Shown: piece by piece, positions 33,701-48,700 of the stretch
How positions within the stretch are numbered: position 1 is the stretch's first letter
Layout: the number at the start of each line of letters is the position of its first letter
DNA from: Azoarcus_F sp036734105
Lineage (GTDB): Bacteria; Pseudomonadota; Gammaproteobacteria; Burkholderiales; Rhodocyclaceae
NCBI GenBank assembly: GCA_036734105.1
Contig: DAIMZH010000013.1
Location: forward strand, 5,253-69,252
Direction of reading: 5' to 3'
DNA length: 64,000 bases
Position numbers and translations under genes: made by a program
Notes under the pieces: generated by a model
Told to the model about the DNA's origin: nothing
What the model saw: the letters and a program-made list of their open reading frames with translations, nothing else
The model's database searches: none

Positions 33701-36700
33701 ATTCAGCACCTCTTCCATGCCAACCAGGCCAGCCATGCCGACATTGGCCTTCAGCGCGAGGTATTTCGGGAAATACTGCTCTATGCCCTCGATCTCGATG
33801 CCGGCAAAACCAGTCGCCGTCATCAAGGCCATGCCGAGGTCTACATCCTCGATAGCCAGACCAATGAAGTCATCACTGCCCGGCGTCCCTATCCCTGCGT
33901 GACCACTCAGGTTGGCTGCGCCAATCGTCATGATCTCTATGTCATGATAGAGCGCATCTATGCCGAAGTTGCTGAAGATGCCGGTTTCAACACGCACCAG
34001 CTCCTTGCGCTCGCCCTTGGCAAATGCCATTGAGCCTTCAAGGTGAAGAAATTCGACCACCGATATCTGCGCGCTCTCAACGCTGGCAGCAATCTCGATG
34101 CGATGGTCGTAATCCAGAAACACCGACCCACCCAGGGTGCGGAACTCACGCCCCTGATCGCCGTAGGTTTCCTTGAAGTCGATGAAGGCACCACCGGTGG
34201 CCGCACTGTTCATGGCCACCTGGATATTGCTCAGGGTGGCGGTCAGGATCGGGTCCATACCGACCAGACCTGCATGATCGACCTGCAATCCGAGGGTATT
34301 GAATTTGTAGCTGTCGTTCTTGTACTGGCTGAAGGCGAAGTCCACGCCGCCAGCGTAGATGCCGATCGTGCCGTCCGGATCACCCACGCCAAAGTAGGGA
34401 TCGCCTATGCCGACAAAGGCATTGAGGTTGGTGCCGGCAAAGTTGAGGGTGTCAAAGTTGTTCGGCGTCAGGGGAGCACCAATACCGGTGCCACCAAGCT
34501 TGACGTTGTTTTCGCGGCCAAGACTGAAGGAGAGATCACCGCCAAGGTGAACAAAACTGTCGATGGCAAACTTGGCACCGCGCAGATCAACCTGCAGGGT
34601 TTCGCCACGGCGACCGTCAATATCCAGTACCAATTCACTGTCACCACCGGTGCTGGCACCGACACCCCCTACATTTCCGCCCAGCCCGAGCGGGATGGAC
34701 AGCGGCTTGGCGCTGTAATCAATGGTGCGACCGTTGCTCGCGGTGTTGATGACAAGCTCGGCCTGATCAACCGACAGATCGAGCACCGGAATGCCGACCA
34801 GCCCGATGAAGTCGCTGCTGCCTTTGGCGCTCACCCACACGTCACCACTCAAACCCAGAACCAGCGCGGCAGCAAGGTCCAGGTTGTCTATCGCAAGGCC
34901 AACGCCACCGGCATTGCGGTCCCCAACACCGGCGAAGATGTCCTGCCCTGCCGCGCCGAGGGTGAAATACACCACATCTTCCAGCTTGCCATCACTGAGC
35001 ACGACTGTTTCAAACTTCAGCTCGATATCAAGGAGTTCGCTGAACTGCGCAATGCCGAACAGATCAACATCGAACAAGCCATTGAACTTGAGCAGACTGC
35101 CGAGCTTGGGAAGCGTCCCGAAGTCAAAGGAGATATCGAAGTCCGGGAGGTTCAGGTCGTTCAGCAGCGCCAGGAAATCGGGCAGTGACAGACTTGGCCA
35201 GTCGACATCAGGGAAGAGCTCACCCAGCGTCAGTTCGGGCCAGCCAATGCTGGGCCAGTCCACACTGGGCAGCGAGGGCAAGCGGATGTTCAGCCCCGGA
35301 ATGTTCAGGTCGGGCAACCTGACCGCGAGCTCCGGCAGCGTGAGATTGGGCCAGTCGAGATCGATATCGAAGCCCAGATCAAGCGCCAGATCTGGCACGC
35401 TCCAGTTGGGCAGGCTCATATCCAGGCCAAGCTGCGGCAAGCCGATGTCAAAGTTCAGGTCGAGGTTGCCAAAGCTGATCGGGCTGAGGTCAAAGTTGAT
35501 ACCCAGGCCGTCCAACGGGTTCTTGATGTAGGAAAAACCGATGTCCAGCGCATCAAACTCTATGCCGGGCAGACCGACAAAGCCAAGCCTGCCAACGTCT
35601 GCTTGCATCATCGACCACTGACGATTCGGGTTGGCACGGTCGGTGATGATGCCGAAAGCGAAGTCAAGGTCTTCGATTTCGAAGCCAAAGCGGTTGTCTC
35701 CTCCGAGATCTATGCCAACAAAACCATCCGCTCCTTCAGCGGTAAAGGTAAGCGCATCCACCGTGGCAGACGTGCCGTTGGTGAGCGCAATGCGCTGCAT
35801 TCCGTTGGAGAAGGTGAAGCGTCCATCAACCTGCACCACGTTTAGCAGGTTGAGGCTGAGGTCTCCGCTGATCCCGAGTTGCTCGCCAACCATGTCAAAG
35901 ACAATGCTGGTTTCGTCACCGGAGCCCCCTTCAAAGCCGCCCACTCGCGCACCCAGACCACGGGTAAGCGTCAGTGGCGCCTTGGAAAAGTCGATGGCGC
36001 GACCGTTGGCAGACGCGGTGTTGATCACCAAGTCAACCTGTTCGGCCTCTACCTTGAGGATGTCCAGCCCGGTAAAGCCCAGCTTGCTGGCCGAGGCCTT
36101 GGCGCTGAACCAATACTGGGAAGGATCAGTGATTTGCACCGCAACACCGAGACCGAAATCGGCCTCTTGCAGGGTAAAGCCGACATCTCCCACCCCGGCG
36201 AAGAAGTTGATGTCTTCTTCGGCAAAAGTCATCAGTGCCACTGTCGCCCTGGAGCCATCGTCAAGATCAACGCTGAAGAACTCCTGCGAAAGCTTGACCG
36301 CAATGTCGACATCAATGAAGTCATAAGCCTTGAGGCTCAGGGTGCCATCAACCGAGAAACGCAACTCGGAGCCATAGCTGAGGTCGAAGTCGGCATCGCG
36401 AATACCCGCCTCGATATCGTCACCCAGGCTGAAGATCAGGTTGAAGTCCGTGCCGCTTGCGGTCAGCGTGTTGGTGCCGACGCCAAAGCTCATGTCGCCG
36501 GAGATGCTGACGATACCGAAAAGGTCAGCCTCCAAGCCCTTTGCTTCAAAGAACACCTCAGTGCCGGGGCTGGAGATGAAACCTTGCTCAAAGGTGTAAC
36601 TCAATTCACCCAGCGCAATGACCCGGTTTGTTGCGATATTGGGATCGTTCTCGCGGTAGCGGAAGGTCACTGACTCGGCGCTGACACCGCCGAGGTGCTC

Positions 36701-39700
36701 GATGCCTGCCGCAAAAGCACCGTTGCGGGTCTCAAAACCGATACCGTTTGGCCCCATGACGAGGCCAATGTCGGCACCTTGCACGCTCACATGCGCCGGA
36801 CCGGCGTCGAGCTTGGCATTGACGTTGCGGCCAATCGCCAGCAATTCGTTACCAAGGCGCCCAAACGCGAAATCACCACTGAAACCGATCAGGTCACCGA
36901 TGGCAAGATCGACATCCGTGCCGATGACCTGCACAAAGGCATTCCCACCGCTGGCCACCTCCTGTGCGTTGAAGCTGACCGCGAAGTCTTCGCCACCAAC
37001 GGTGAAGGTATCGTTGATGGCACGACCAAACTGACTGTAGCGCAGGGTCAGCGTGGTTTCCATGGTGACACCGGTAACGCCGACCAGGGCCACACGGCCG
37101 GTGATGAAACCGGCTTTGGTGCCGGCAGTGTCGATGAAGAAACCCTGACCGTCGGTCAGTGACAGGCCGATACCGGAGTCAACGTTGTCACCAATGAAGC
37201 CGGTCACCTGGTTGGCGATGACCACTGTCGAGCCACCGACCGACTGCGAGGTCGCCAGACTGAAGACGCCAGACAGTTCAATACCGGGGAAGCTCAGGTC
37301 GAGTTCAAGCTCTACCGCGATCTCTACCCAGACGGTGGCGTTGTTCTGCCCTGACGCGGCAACATTGAGCGTGCCAAAGTTGCCTTCAAGAGTGATTGCC
37401 CGGCGAAGATCGTTGAAATAGATCACCGCTTCACCGCCCGCGTCGATGCCAGGCAGCGCAACACCGGCCGTAAAGGACAACTGACCGACCATGCCCTCAC
37501 CCGGCATCATCGCAAACGTGCCCTGCGCATCGCGGATATCCAGGCCGACCCCACCGGTACCTTCGCCGCTGAAGCCGTCGATGGACACATCGCGGAAGTA
37601 GGCCACCATCTGGTCGCCTGCTGCGGTGCGTGACTTTTCAAAGCCAACCTTGCCACTGACGCTGACACCTAGCATGCCGACTGTCGCGGCGGCCGACTCC
37701 ATGGCCAGATACGAAGGCCCGGCCTTGGCATCGAGCACAATGACTTGCGCACCGACGGTGAAGGTCTCCTGAACCCGACGGCTCATGGTGTTGAAAGTTG
37801 CAGAAAACTCGTTGGCTTCCAGCGTCACCCCTGGCACACCACCCAGCAAGGCAAGGTCGCCAGCCAGCGTGCCAGCCACACCGTCGGCAGTCAGCAGCAA
37901 ACCCCCACTGCCTTCGCTGAAATCGATCAGATCAACACCGTCAATTGCCAGGCTGAAGCCCATATCCGCACCGGCAATACGGGTTTCACCGGCTGCGGCG
38001 TCAAACAGAAGCTGATAGCTGCCATATAGTTCAAACAGGTTGGAGACATCGAGTTGGCCATCGAAACTTGCTGCGATATTGCCCTGCGCATCACTTGAGA
38101 ATGCGGCATCGCCGCGCAGGCTGATCACGCCAGCCACGAGAGCCGAAAGCCCTTCGACGTCGATTGCCACATCGCCATCGTTGATGGCGTCGGCAAACGT
38201 GAAGCCAATCGGTCCAACCGCCAGCGCCCGTCCCTGAGCCACCGTCGCACCCGAGGCGTAGCGAACATTCACAGCGTCTGCATTGATACTGGCCAGCGGG
38301 TCGAGCGCGGCCGCAAAGGCGCCGTCCTGCAGCGCAAATACCACGCCACCCGCGCTGTCGGAGATCAGACCAAAGCTCGCGCCAGAAACCGAGACCGAGG
38401 CCGGCCCGGCGTTGAGCGAGGCGCTCAGGTTGGCGCCCACTGCGACCAGATCGTCGCCTTGCTTCGAAAAGCCAAGATCACCGCTCAGCCTGACAAAACC
38501 CGCCACGTCGGCGCTGAAACCCTTCACCCCGAACGCGATGGTGTCAGCCGCAATGCCGCCTTCAAAGGTGTAGCCAAGACCCAGGACAGACAGGCTAGTG
38601 CCCTGTGCAACCGACTGGGAAACGCTGGTGTACTGAACGATGATCTCATCGGCACCCACGCTGCCAAGGCCATCAATGCCCAGCGCCAGCGAACCATTGG
38701 AAAGCTCGAAGGCTGTGCCGCCGGTGCCGCTGAGCAGGCCGAAATCGGCATCTGCGAGGCGCACGTATGCCGGACCGGCCTCAAGACTGGCCGACACGTT
38801 GTTGCCCACGGCAACCATCTCAGTGCCGACCTTGGTGAAGGCCAGATCACCGCTGAGCTTGACAAAGTCTGCCACATTGGCCGACAAGCCCTTGACGCCG
38901 ACCGCAACGGTATTGGCCGCAATCGCCTGGGTAAAGCTGTAATCAAGCCCTAGCACACCCACCGTCTTGCCAGCGGCCACTGAGGTAGTCGCGTTGGTGT
39001 ACTGGACGATGACCTCGTCAGCGGTGATGCCGCCAAGCGCGTCCAGCCTGGCGTCAAACGACCCATTGGAGAGTTGGAAGGCCAAGGCGCCGCTGTCGTC
39101 GCCAAACAGGCCAAAGGCCGCGTCCTTGAGTTCGACATAGACAGTGTCGCTGGCTGCCAGCCTTGCGGTAATCGCCGCGCCAACCGCGACGAATTGCGAT
39201 TGCGCACCCTGCGTCTGGGTGCCAAAACCGAAACTGCCGGAAAGTTGTACGAAGCCTGCCACGTCAATGATGAGATCGCCCCTCACCTCCTGGATCGCGC
39301 CCCGGCTGCCATCCATCGTCAGGGTAAACACCGGGCGGACGGCGCTGGACGGCCCAGTGGAGACATCCATTGCTGTGTGACGGCCAAGCGTCTCGTCTGC
39401 TGCGTCGATCCAGCCGTAATCCACTACTGCAGTGCGTTGCGGCAAGGCCTCGCGAATATGGGTGAAGCCGGCTTGCTCCTGACGGATTTCGGGTGTGAAA
39501 GCTGTCTGGACAACTGTCGCCGTCATCTCGGCGACATCCACCCCGGTGAGGCTGCCGCCAAAGCGCACCTGCACATCCTTGCCACCGAAGAACACGACTT
39601 CGGCAGTCGCTGCGAAGCCGCCGCCAATGGCGCTGTTGAGTCCGGCAATCGCCTCATCGATCAACAACTGCACTTCGGCGCGGCTCATCGTAGAGCGAAT

Positions 39701-42700
39701 CTCGCCCGTGGTGACGGACTGCCCCTGGTGGGCAAGACTCAGTGTGTAGGCCGCCTCGCGGGCTTCAGCATTGACAACCACTCGCTGAAGCTCACCGCTG
39801 CGGGTTTCGCCCTGGACGACGCTGAAAGGACGCACCACGCCCAGTGAGAGAGCACCAAAGTGGCTGGTGATGTTGGGCACATCCGTGTTGGCCAGATCGC
39901 CCTGGAAACTCAGCAGAAAAGCAGCCTGACGGCCTTCGCTTGCGTCGGCGTCAAGTGAAACGACGACGCTGCCGTTGCCAAACAAGGTGTTTAGCGCGGC
40001 CTGAATGTTGGCGCGCAAGGTCTCGTTGTCAGCGCTGTAGGCGATCGCCGGGCTGAACTCGCGCTCATCATCGGCGTTGACGAAGGAAATCTGGAAGCTG
40101 CCTTCGGGAAGCTGCGGGTCCACCGCCACCGAAGCCACACGCAAGGCGGATACATCAACACCATGGAAGGCATCACCGGTAAAGCTCACGGTGTAGCTGT
40201 CGTCACCAAAGGCCTCGACCGTGACAGTACGCCCTTGCCCTGCAAGCGCGGTGTTCAAGGCGCTTTGTACTGCTGCGGCACCCGCCCCGAAGGCGATCGC
40301 GCCACTGGTGTATGTGTTGCCTGCATGGGTGAGACTCAGACTGAACTGGCCGCCGGTTTCGGCAGCGCGGTCAACACGAATGCGTTGTTGTTCAGTGACT
40401 GCCTCCGCGCCGTTCTGCACCACGCGATAGCTCAAGGGCGTATCGAAGGCGACCAGTTTGTCGGCCAGCGGGGTTTCATCAAGATCACCGATAAAGCTCA
40501 CCACATAGCGCTCGGCGCCACGGAAGCTGGTATCAAGCTCAACCAGGATGTTGCTCTCGGCGGTTTCCAGCAGCGTGGCGTAGGCAGCCCGCATGCTGGC
40601 CATGGTGGCGGCCGTGTTTCCGGCGAAGAACTCGCCGCTCCCCTTGATCGCAGGAGTGCTGGCGCCTTCGACCTGAATCGACATGAGGTTGATGGTCTGA
40701 CCTGCCAGCGCACCACCAAAGTCCACGGTAAAGGTGTTGGCAGTGGCGACATCGACATTCAGCACCAAGCCGCTGATGCCGCCAAAACCGGCCTCAAGCG
40801 CGGTCTTGATGGTAGCCGCGTCCGCGCCACCGCCAATCAGGCCAGAGGTATAGGTCTGACCGCCATGGTTGAGCACCATGCGGAAGCCTTTGGCGATGGC
40901 TTCGCTCCCTGCGGCCACCCAGTGCTGATGCGCTACAGCCGATACGCCCGGTTGCACCGTGCGCAGCGCCAGGCCAGCGTTATTCAGATTTGCAGCGTCA
41001 AAGCTGATCGAAGAAACATCCTGATTTGCGAAGGCACCCGCAAAGCGGATGTCCAGCCCAAGCTGAGTGCTGCTGGACGCGGCGGGGTTGAAGCTGACAT
41101 TGACATCGCCGCTGCCAATGCTGGGCAAGGCACGCAAGGCGTTTTCCACGCGCTTGGCCAGGGCTGCGCCATCAGTGGTGTAGGCAATCGCTGCCGTGGA
41201 TTGGCCACCAAAGCCAAGAGTGAAGCTGCCGGACGGGACAGGCGCACTGGCGTCAAGGTTGACCTTGAGCCTGGGCAGATCCACCCCCGACAACCCGCCG
41301 CCAAAGGTGATGTCGTACACCCCGCCAGTGCCGGACACTTCAACTGTGCCAACACCGCCCAGGGCCGCATTCAGGGCAAAGCGCAATGTTGCCGCGTTGG
41401 CACCAAACTGTATGCCGGTGGTGGTGTAAGTCTGACCACCATGGCTCAAACTCAGTGAAAAGCTGCCTGCACCACTGGCCTCAATGGCCACCCGCTGCAC
41501 TTCATCCTGCGCCGGGCCACCACTGCCAAGGCGGGTGTAGCTGTAACCGGTGTTCGAGGTCTTGCCGCTGCCCAGGAAAAACTGGAAGCCCATGCGCGGA
41601 ATCACCGCCTCGGCCAGGTCACCGGTAAAGCTGACGATGAAGCGCTGCTGCCCGGGGTTTCTGATGGAATGGGCGGTGTCTTCGGACACCACGATGTTGT
41701 TGATGTTGACGACATCGCCAGTGAGATCGCGCAACAGCGTTGCATACGCGGTACGCATCTCGTTCATGGTCTGCGCAGTCTGAGTTACGCCACGATAGAC
41801 CGCCTTGACCTTGGCCGCCGGGCTGTCGGTCTTGAATATCTGATATTCCTGGATGACCCGGTTGGCCTTGAACACAATCGCCAGCGAGGCCTGCTGACCC
41901 TGAGCGCCTTGCACCAACTCGGTTACCACGGCGTTGGCGCTGCCCGGGCTGGCCTGGGTGTCGCCACTGACCACCAGACGCTGCACTTCGCTGACGCCAG
42001 CCACTGGCGCAACTTCCTCACGCACCACGCCACCGTCCATGAAGAACAGGTCGTAGCTTCCGCTCTGCGAAGGATGGGTGAAGGTGATGGACTGAATCTC
42101 CCGCACACCGGCCTGACCCTGCACTGGGGTAGTCACCGTCACGTTGACCGGATCGGGCTCGCCACGCAGGGCTTCGATCACGATCTGCTTTATTTCATTC
42201 ACGCCAGGATTGGCTGCCTGCGCTTCGCTGACTTCGGTCGAGACCGGTGCTGCCGCGTAGGTGGCGGAGACGTCATCGACCAGCACGCCCTCAAGCGCAC
42301 CGATGAACTCGATCTGGTAGCCGTCTAGGCGGCTGCCGCTGATCTGGACATTGCTCGCACCAACCAGGGTTTCAAACGCGGCGGTGAGCTTGGCGACAAC
42401 TTGTGCGTTGGTGTCGCCAGCCCCAAGGTACAGGCTGGCATCTGTTGCACCACGGCTCAGCGTCACCGTGCCGACCAGCTCCGGCGGCAAGGACAGGCCA
42501 ATCACCGTATTGACCTTGGTGACCAGCTCGGCAACCGGGTCAAGCGTAATGCCCCGGTTCAGGTTGACGACCAGCTCGTTGATGCTGGCGGTCAGGCCCG
42601 GCAAGCCCTCCAGCGAAAGGCTGGAGACATCCGCTTCAAAACTGGTAAAGCTGCGGTTGCGGTCATTCGGATCGGTGATCAGCGCAAGACCGAAATCCAT

Positions 42701-45700
42701 GTCGCCCAGCGACAACCCCACCGCGCCGGGCAGCAAGTTGCCCTCGGCGTCGCGTGCCCCATTGACGCCAACGAAGGCGCTGATGTCGCTGCCGCCAATA
42801 GTGACAACTTGGGCCCGCTCTATCGTCGTGCGGGCAATGTAGTCGTCTGCCCCCACCTCGGCAATGGTGACTTCCTGACGGCGTTGTTCCACCGCCACGT
42901 TGCCACGCATGTCAACAAAACCAAACAGGTCAATGCTAAGAAAACCGGCTGCGCGCAGGCTGTTGCCATCGGCACCGTCCAGCGACAAGGCACGGGTTTC
43001 ACCCTCGCCCAGCGGCACCGCCAGCGTGGTGGCGCCAGCGCTGTAATCGACAACCTCGTCGCTGCCAGAGGCCTGGTTGATTGCCACCTCGAAGTTGCTG
43101 GCCGATGCGGTAAAGCCGTCGATGCCGACAAAGCCGAGGCTGCCGGCAGAGGCTTCCAGCGAAGTCCATTGCCGCTGCCCGGTGGCGCGGTCGGTCATCA
43201 GCGCCAGCGCAAATTCGGCATCGTCCAGCGCAAAACCGATACGGTTGGCTTTGTCGTTGCCGTTGATGCCGACAAACGCGTTGATATCCTTGCCACCAAC
43301 CGCCAGCAGATCGACAGCAACCTGTTCCGCGACACCATCGAGGTTTTCTGCCAGGGTAACCGTCGTGCGTGACTGCTCGAAGGCAAAGAAGCCGTCGAGC
43401 GTGACAAAACCAAACACGTTGAGGAGCATGTTGCCGGAAGCACGGGTCAGCTCACCCAGCGCCCCATCCGTAGCCAGGGTAACGGTCTGGTCCGGTCCAG
43501 CCAGCACTTCAAGCTGACGGAAGCTGTGGTCCAGCACCACATCGGCATCCGTGCCGACCCCCGGAACACCCCGGTTGATCTCCACGGAGAGGGTTTCGGC
43601 GGCCAGCTCAAAACCATCGACCCCGACAAAACCAACCCGGCCGGCTTCGGCTGCCAGCGTGGTGAATTGACGGCCTGTAGTCTGCCCGTTGCCGTCAAGC
43701 TCGCTCACCAGCGCCAGGCCGAAGCTGACATCCTCCAGCCCAAGGCCAATGGCATCAGCCGTGCCACCGTTGAGGCCGGCAAAGGCATCCACGCCCACGC
43801 CACCAATGGTCAACACCCGGGCTTCGATCAGCGTTGGCGCACGCGCCACGTCCGGGTCGTCGGACAGATTGCCGTCGTTCAGGTAGAAGCTCTCGTTTTT
43901 CTGCTCGACGGCAAAACCGCCGGACACCTGGAAGAAACCGAACACGTCCAGCGTCATGTTGGCCGAAGCCCGCAGCAACTGCCCTTGCTGACCGTCCATG
44001 GCCAGTTGCAGGCTGCTTTCCGGTCCGGTCAGCACCTCGATCGCGGTCTTGCGGCCTGCGGCGACGTCTTCCGGGTCACGCAGGGCGTAATCGACGACCA
44101 CATCGCCCGCCTTGCCTGCGCGGTTGATCTCCAGACTGACGGAGTCAGCCGACACGGTCAGCCCGTCGACACCGACAAAGGCAACGCTGGCGGCGCTGGC
44201 CTGCAAGCTGGTCCAGTTGCGGGTTTGGTCCGTGGTGTCGCCAAGCAGCGCCAAGCCGAAGTCAAGGCCGGCAAGCTCAAGACCAATGGCCTGGTCAGTG
44301 CCGCCGTTCATGCCGGCAAAGGCTCGCAGATTGTTGCCACCGATCAGCAGGCCGGTCGCCTGGGTAGTACTGCCATCACTCAGCGTCAAGTCATAAGGTG
44401 TGCTCTGACGGGTCAGCCCGAACTCACCGGAGACCTGCACAAAGCCGAACATGTCCAGCGCCAGAGCGCCGCGCGCTTCGAGCAGATCGCCACGACTGCC
44501 ATCCACGTTCAGCGCAAAGCTGCTGCCTGGCCCGGTGAGCACGCTCAGGTCGGTTGCACCAGCGGCGTAGTTGACCAGGCTGCCATCGGCGGCCTGCCGG
44601 TTGATATCGACGCTCAGCGAGGAAACCTCAACCTCAAGTCCGTTCACGCCGATAAAACCGGCGCTGCCGACACTGGCCTGCAGCGTGGTCCAACTGCGCG
44701 CGGTTTCGGCGCTGTCTGCAGCAAGACGCTCGCTCTGAAGGGCCAGCGCAAAGCCGACATCCTCCGCCGCCAGACCAATCGCGTTGCCCTGCCCACCATT
44801 GACGCCGACAAAGGCGCTCAGGCCTGCCCCGCCAATCAGGAGCTGATCGACCTGCACCGCTGTCGCTGATTCATCTACCTCGAGCGTCAGGGGGTTGTCG
44901 GCCAGCGTGAGCTCACCACGCCGCTTCTCGATACCGAACGCACCCGCAGTCTGCACGAAACCGAAAATGTCGACTTCAAGCTCGCCAGTGGCGCGCATCA
45001 GCGCACCTTGCTGGCCATCCATGTTCAGCGTCAGGCTGGAAGGCTCTTCGCCAGTACCGGTGATCACCGTCAGGCCCTGAGCCTTGTAATCCACCAGACG
45101 ACCATCTGCCGAGGCCTGGTTGATCTCCACTGCCAGCGTGCGCGCTTCGAGGCTCAGACCTTCCACGCCCACAAAGGCCGCGCTGCCAACATTGGCCAGC
45201 AGACTGGTCCAGCGGCTCAATTCGGAGCCTTCAGGCTCCAGCCCGGAGGCCTGTTCGGTCAACATGGCGAGGGCAAAATCAACCCCGCTCATTTCAAAAC
45301 CAGTCGCCGAAGCCGTGCCTCCGCCGATGCCGGCAAACGCATTGACGCCGCTTGCACCCAGCGTCAGCTTGTCCACGCCAACCACGCTGCCGTCGTCAAG
45401 CACGACGCTGTCCTGGCTCTTTTCAAGCGCAAAGCCACCGGACACCTGGAAGAAGCCAAAGACATCGAGATCGAGCTCGCCACGGGCCTCAAGCAGCTCT
45501 CCGCGTGCGCCTGCCATGGAAAAGTCCATGGTGGTTTCGGGGGCGATCACGATAGCCCTGGCGTTGTCACCGGCAAAATCCATGACCTTGCCGCTGCCAG
45601 CCACCGTATCGGCGCGGTTTATCGCCACCTCAATACTGTTGGCCGACAGGCTGAGTCCTTCCACGCCAACGAAACCGACACTACCGGCGCTGGCCTGCAG

Positions 45701-48700
45701 TGCACTCCAGCGCCGCTCGCTGTTGCTGACGTCCACCGCCAGCATCAGGCCAAAGTCCAGATCATTCAGGGCAAAGCCCAGGCGCTTGTCCGGGTCATTG
45801 CCATTGACACCGGCAAATGCCGAAACACCGCTGGCGCCCAGGGTCAGCATCTGTACCGCAGTGGTCTCGCTATCCCCGGCCAGCATCACGCTTTCGGTGC
45901 TGCGCTGGAAGGCAAACCCTCCGCTGGTCTGGAAGAAACCCGACACATCGATATCAAACTCACCGGCGACTTCCAGCAACTCGCCACGGCCACCATCCAT
46001 GGCTAGCTGCAGCGAAGCCTCGGGGCCAGTCGCGACATCGAGCGGCGCGGCAAGGAAGTCGACCAGGCGACCGTCGGCAGAGGCCAGATTGATCGACACG
46101 CTGGCGTTGCTGCCGGTCACGCTCAAGCCGTCAAAGCCGACCAGGCCAAGCTGGCCTGCGTTGGCAGTCAGGGCGGTCCAACTGCGCGTAGCATCGGCGC
46201 GGTCGGTGAGTATGGCCAGGGCCAGATCAAGCTGTTGCAGGCCAAGCCCGGTAGCACCGGCATCAAGGCTGCCATCGGCGCCAATGCCACCATTCAAACC
46301 GGCAAAAGCGGTGAGGTTTTGCGCACCAAGCTGCAAGGCGTCAACCTGAACCTCGTCGCCATTGTCGAGATTGACCGTCTTGACTGACTGGCTGACCGCC
46401 AGCCCGCCACGCAGGCTGACGAAACCGCCGACGCTGAGGTGGATGTCTCCAGCCGCTTCGAGCAACTCGCCACGCGACGCGGCCATGTCGAAGACCGCCT
46501 CTGTGCCCGGTCCGATCGCCACGGCAAGATGCTTGTCAGGATCGGCTTTACCACCAAAGTCCAGCAGGCTGCCATCAGTCGCAGCGCGGTTGACGGTAAG
46601 CGACAGATTCTCGCCAGCCAGCGTCACCGCATCTTCCAGCCCCACGAGGCCGAGGTAGTTGGCAACACCCTGCAGGGCAAACCACTGACGTGCGGCCTCC
46701 CCGTCGGGCACGCCTTGCTCGTTGAACAAGGCCAGCGCAAAGCTCAGCTCCTCAAGCGCCAGCCCGGTGGCATCTTCAGTGCCGCCAGCGCTGCCTATGA
46801 ACGCGTTGATGCCGCCACCGCCAAGTGTCAGCCGGTCAACCGCAACTTCGGATACCACGCCGTCGGCATCTGCAACCGATACCGTTCCTGCCGAACGCTC
46901 AAAGGCAAAGCCTCCGTCAAGCGACAGGAAGCCGAACACATCCAGCGTCATCTGCCCGCTGATGCGGGTCAGGGCGCCATCAAGGCCGTCCATGTCCAGG
47001 GTGAAGGTGTCAGTCGCACTCACCGCCACGTCGAGTCCGCGCTGACCGAAGTCCACCACCAGGTTGGGGTCGACATTAGCGACCAGGTCCGGGCGGGCGA
47101 CTGTCTCTCCCTGCTGCTCAACCGTCAGCGCGGCTGAAGCTGGCAAAGCCTCGGCACTGATCTGTAGCAGGCCAACATCCTGACCTGCCAGCGAACCCTT
47201 GAATTCGATATCGAATACGCCAGCGTCACGCCGCTGAACGCTCAGCTCGACACCTGCCACACCAGCAGCGTCGAAGGCAGCCAGCAAAGCCGACCTGACC
47301 TGTTGCGCGCTGGCGTCGGACGACAAACTGGCGGTTTGAATGGTCTCGCCAGCAAAGTCGCCACCAAGCACGAAGCTGGTCTGCGCATCGCTGCGCACGC
47401 TGACGCGCTGCACCTCGTTGTCTGCAGGGGTGGTCACGGTGACCGCTTCGCTGCGGCTTTCGCCGCGCTGCACCACCGACAAGGCAAGCTGGCTGGCTGG
47501 GGTCACCACATTGATGGTGACCGGCGCCAGCGCCTGTCCGGCCAGGTCGCCGCCAAAACTGATCGTCCAGTCACCCGGCGTGCCGGTGACGTTGATGCCG
47601 CTGACGCCAAGCGCGGTGTTCAGCGCGCTCGCCACTGCGCCTGCGCTGGCATTGGCCTGCAGGGCTGCGGTGTGGACGGCGGCGGCGCCGTCCACAGACA
47701 CAGCCAGGGTGAAGGTGCTGCCAGTCGGTGCCGACAAGGACACCTGCTGCACCGCGGCCACCGACTCCAGCACATTGGTGACGCTTCGTGCAGAACCCTC
47801 ACGCAGGGTGCTGATCTGGATATCGTTGATGGCGGCGGTCTTGGAGACCAGTGCAAGCTGCGCAACATCGACAAAGCCAAGGCTGCGTGTAAAGTCGATG
47901 AAATAACGCGGGTCACGCGCCGTCGAGGTCTTGTCGAAGCTGACCTTGGCGTTGCCTGCACCAAAAAGCCCATCCATCCCGGTCTGCAGCACCTTGAGAT
48001 TGCGCTCCGGGCTGCTGTTCGAGAAGTCGAGCAAACCGGTGCTGCGTGTGTCGCCGCTGTCCGGGTCAGTGTAGGAAAGTTCGTAGCGTGAATTGGTCTT
48101 GATGGTGGTGCCAAAGAAGGCAATCTGCTGCCGCTCGCGGACGTTTTCGCCCTCAACGGACTGCCCGGTCACCTGTTGCTCACCTTGGGTGATGACGTTG
48201 ACCGACACCGACGGTGTGACGGTGCGCAGACTCACACCCATGGCAGACAAATCCTGCCCGGCCAGCGCACCGGCAAAGACAATGTCAAAGCCCGCTGCGC
48301 GGCTGCCGCTGACGCTGACATCCGCCCCGGCAATGCCATCAAATGCGGCCAGCGCGGCCTGAATGCGGTCAATCAGCGCGGCATCACTGGCGGCTGCGTC
48401 CAGCGTAAAGCGCTGGGTCTGTCCTTGCCAGCCCAGAACCACCTCGCCTACGCTGCTGCCAACTACCAGGCGCAACTCGGTGTTGGTCGACACCGGATTG
48501 AGGGTGACCGCATCCTGTGCCGGGCTACCGGCAACGCGCTCCACCACGCCGGCATCCACAGCCGAAGCCTGCGCCTCAAGCGTCAGCGCCGAGAAATCCT
48601 CACCGGCAAGCGTGCCACCAAAGACGATGGTAAAGCCGAGCTCCTGGGAGCCACGCACCTCGATCTGTCCGCGGACATCTGCCTCCGCCCTGCCGCTGGC

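Noticed and set aside
32162..34033. 623-codon open frame on the plus strand
   Set aside because: It is antisense to type-A-like repeats of the giant, with no domain or signal and unusual H/Q/R composition.
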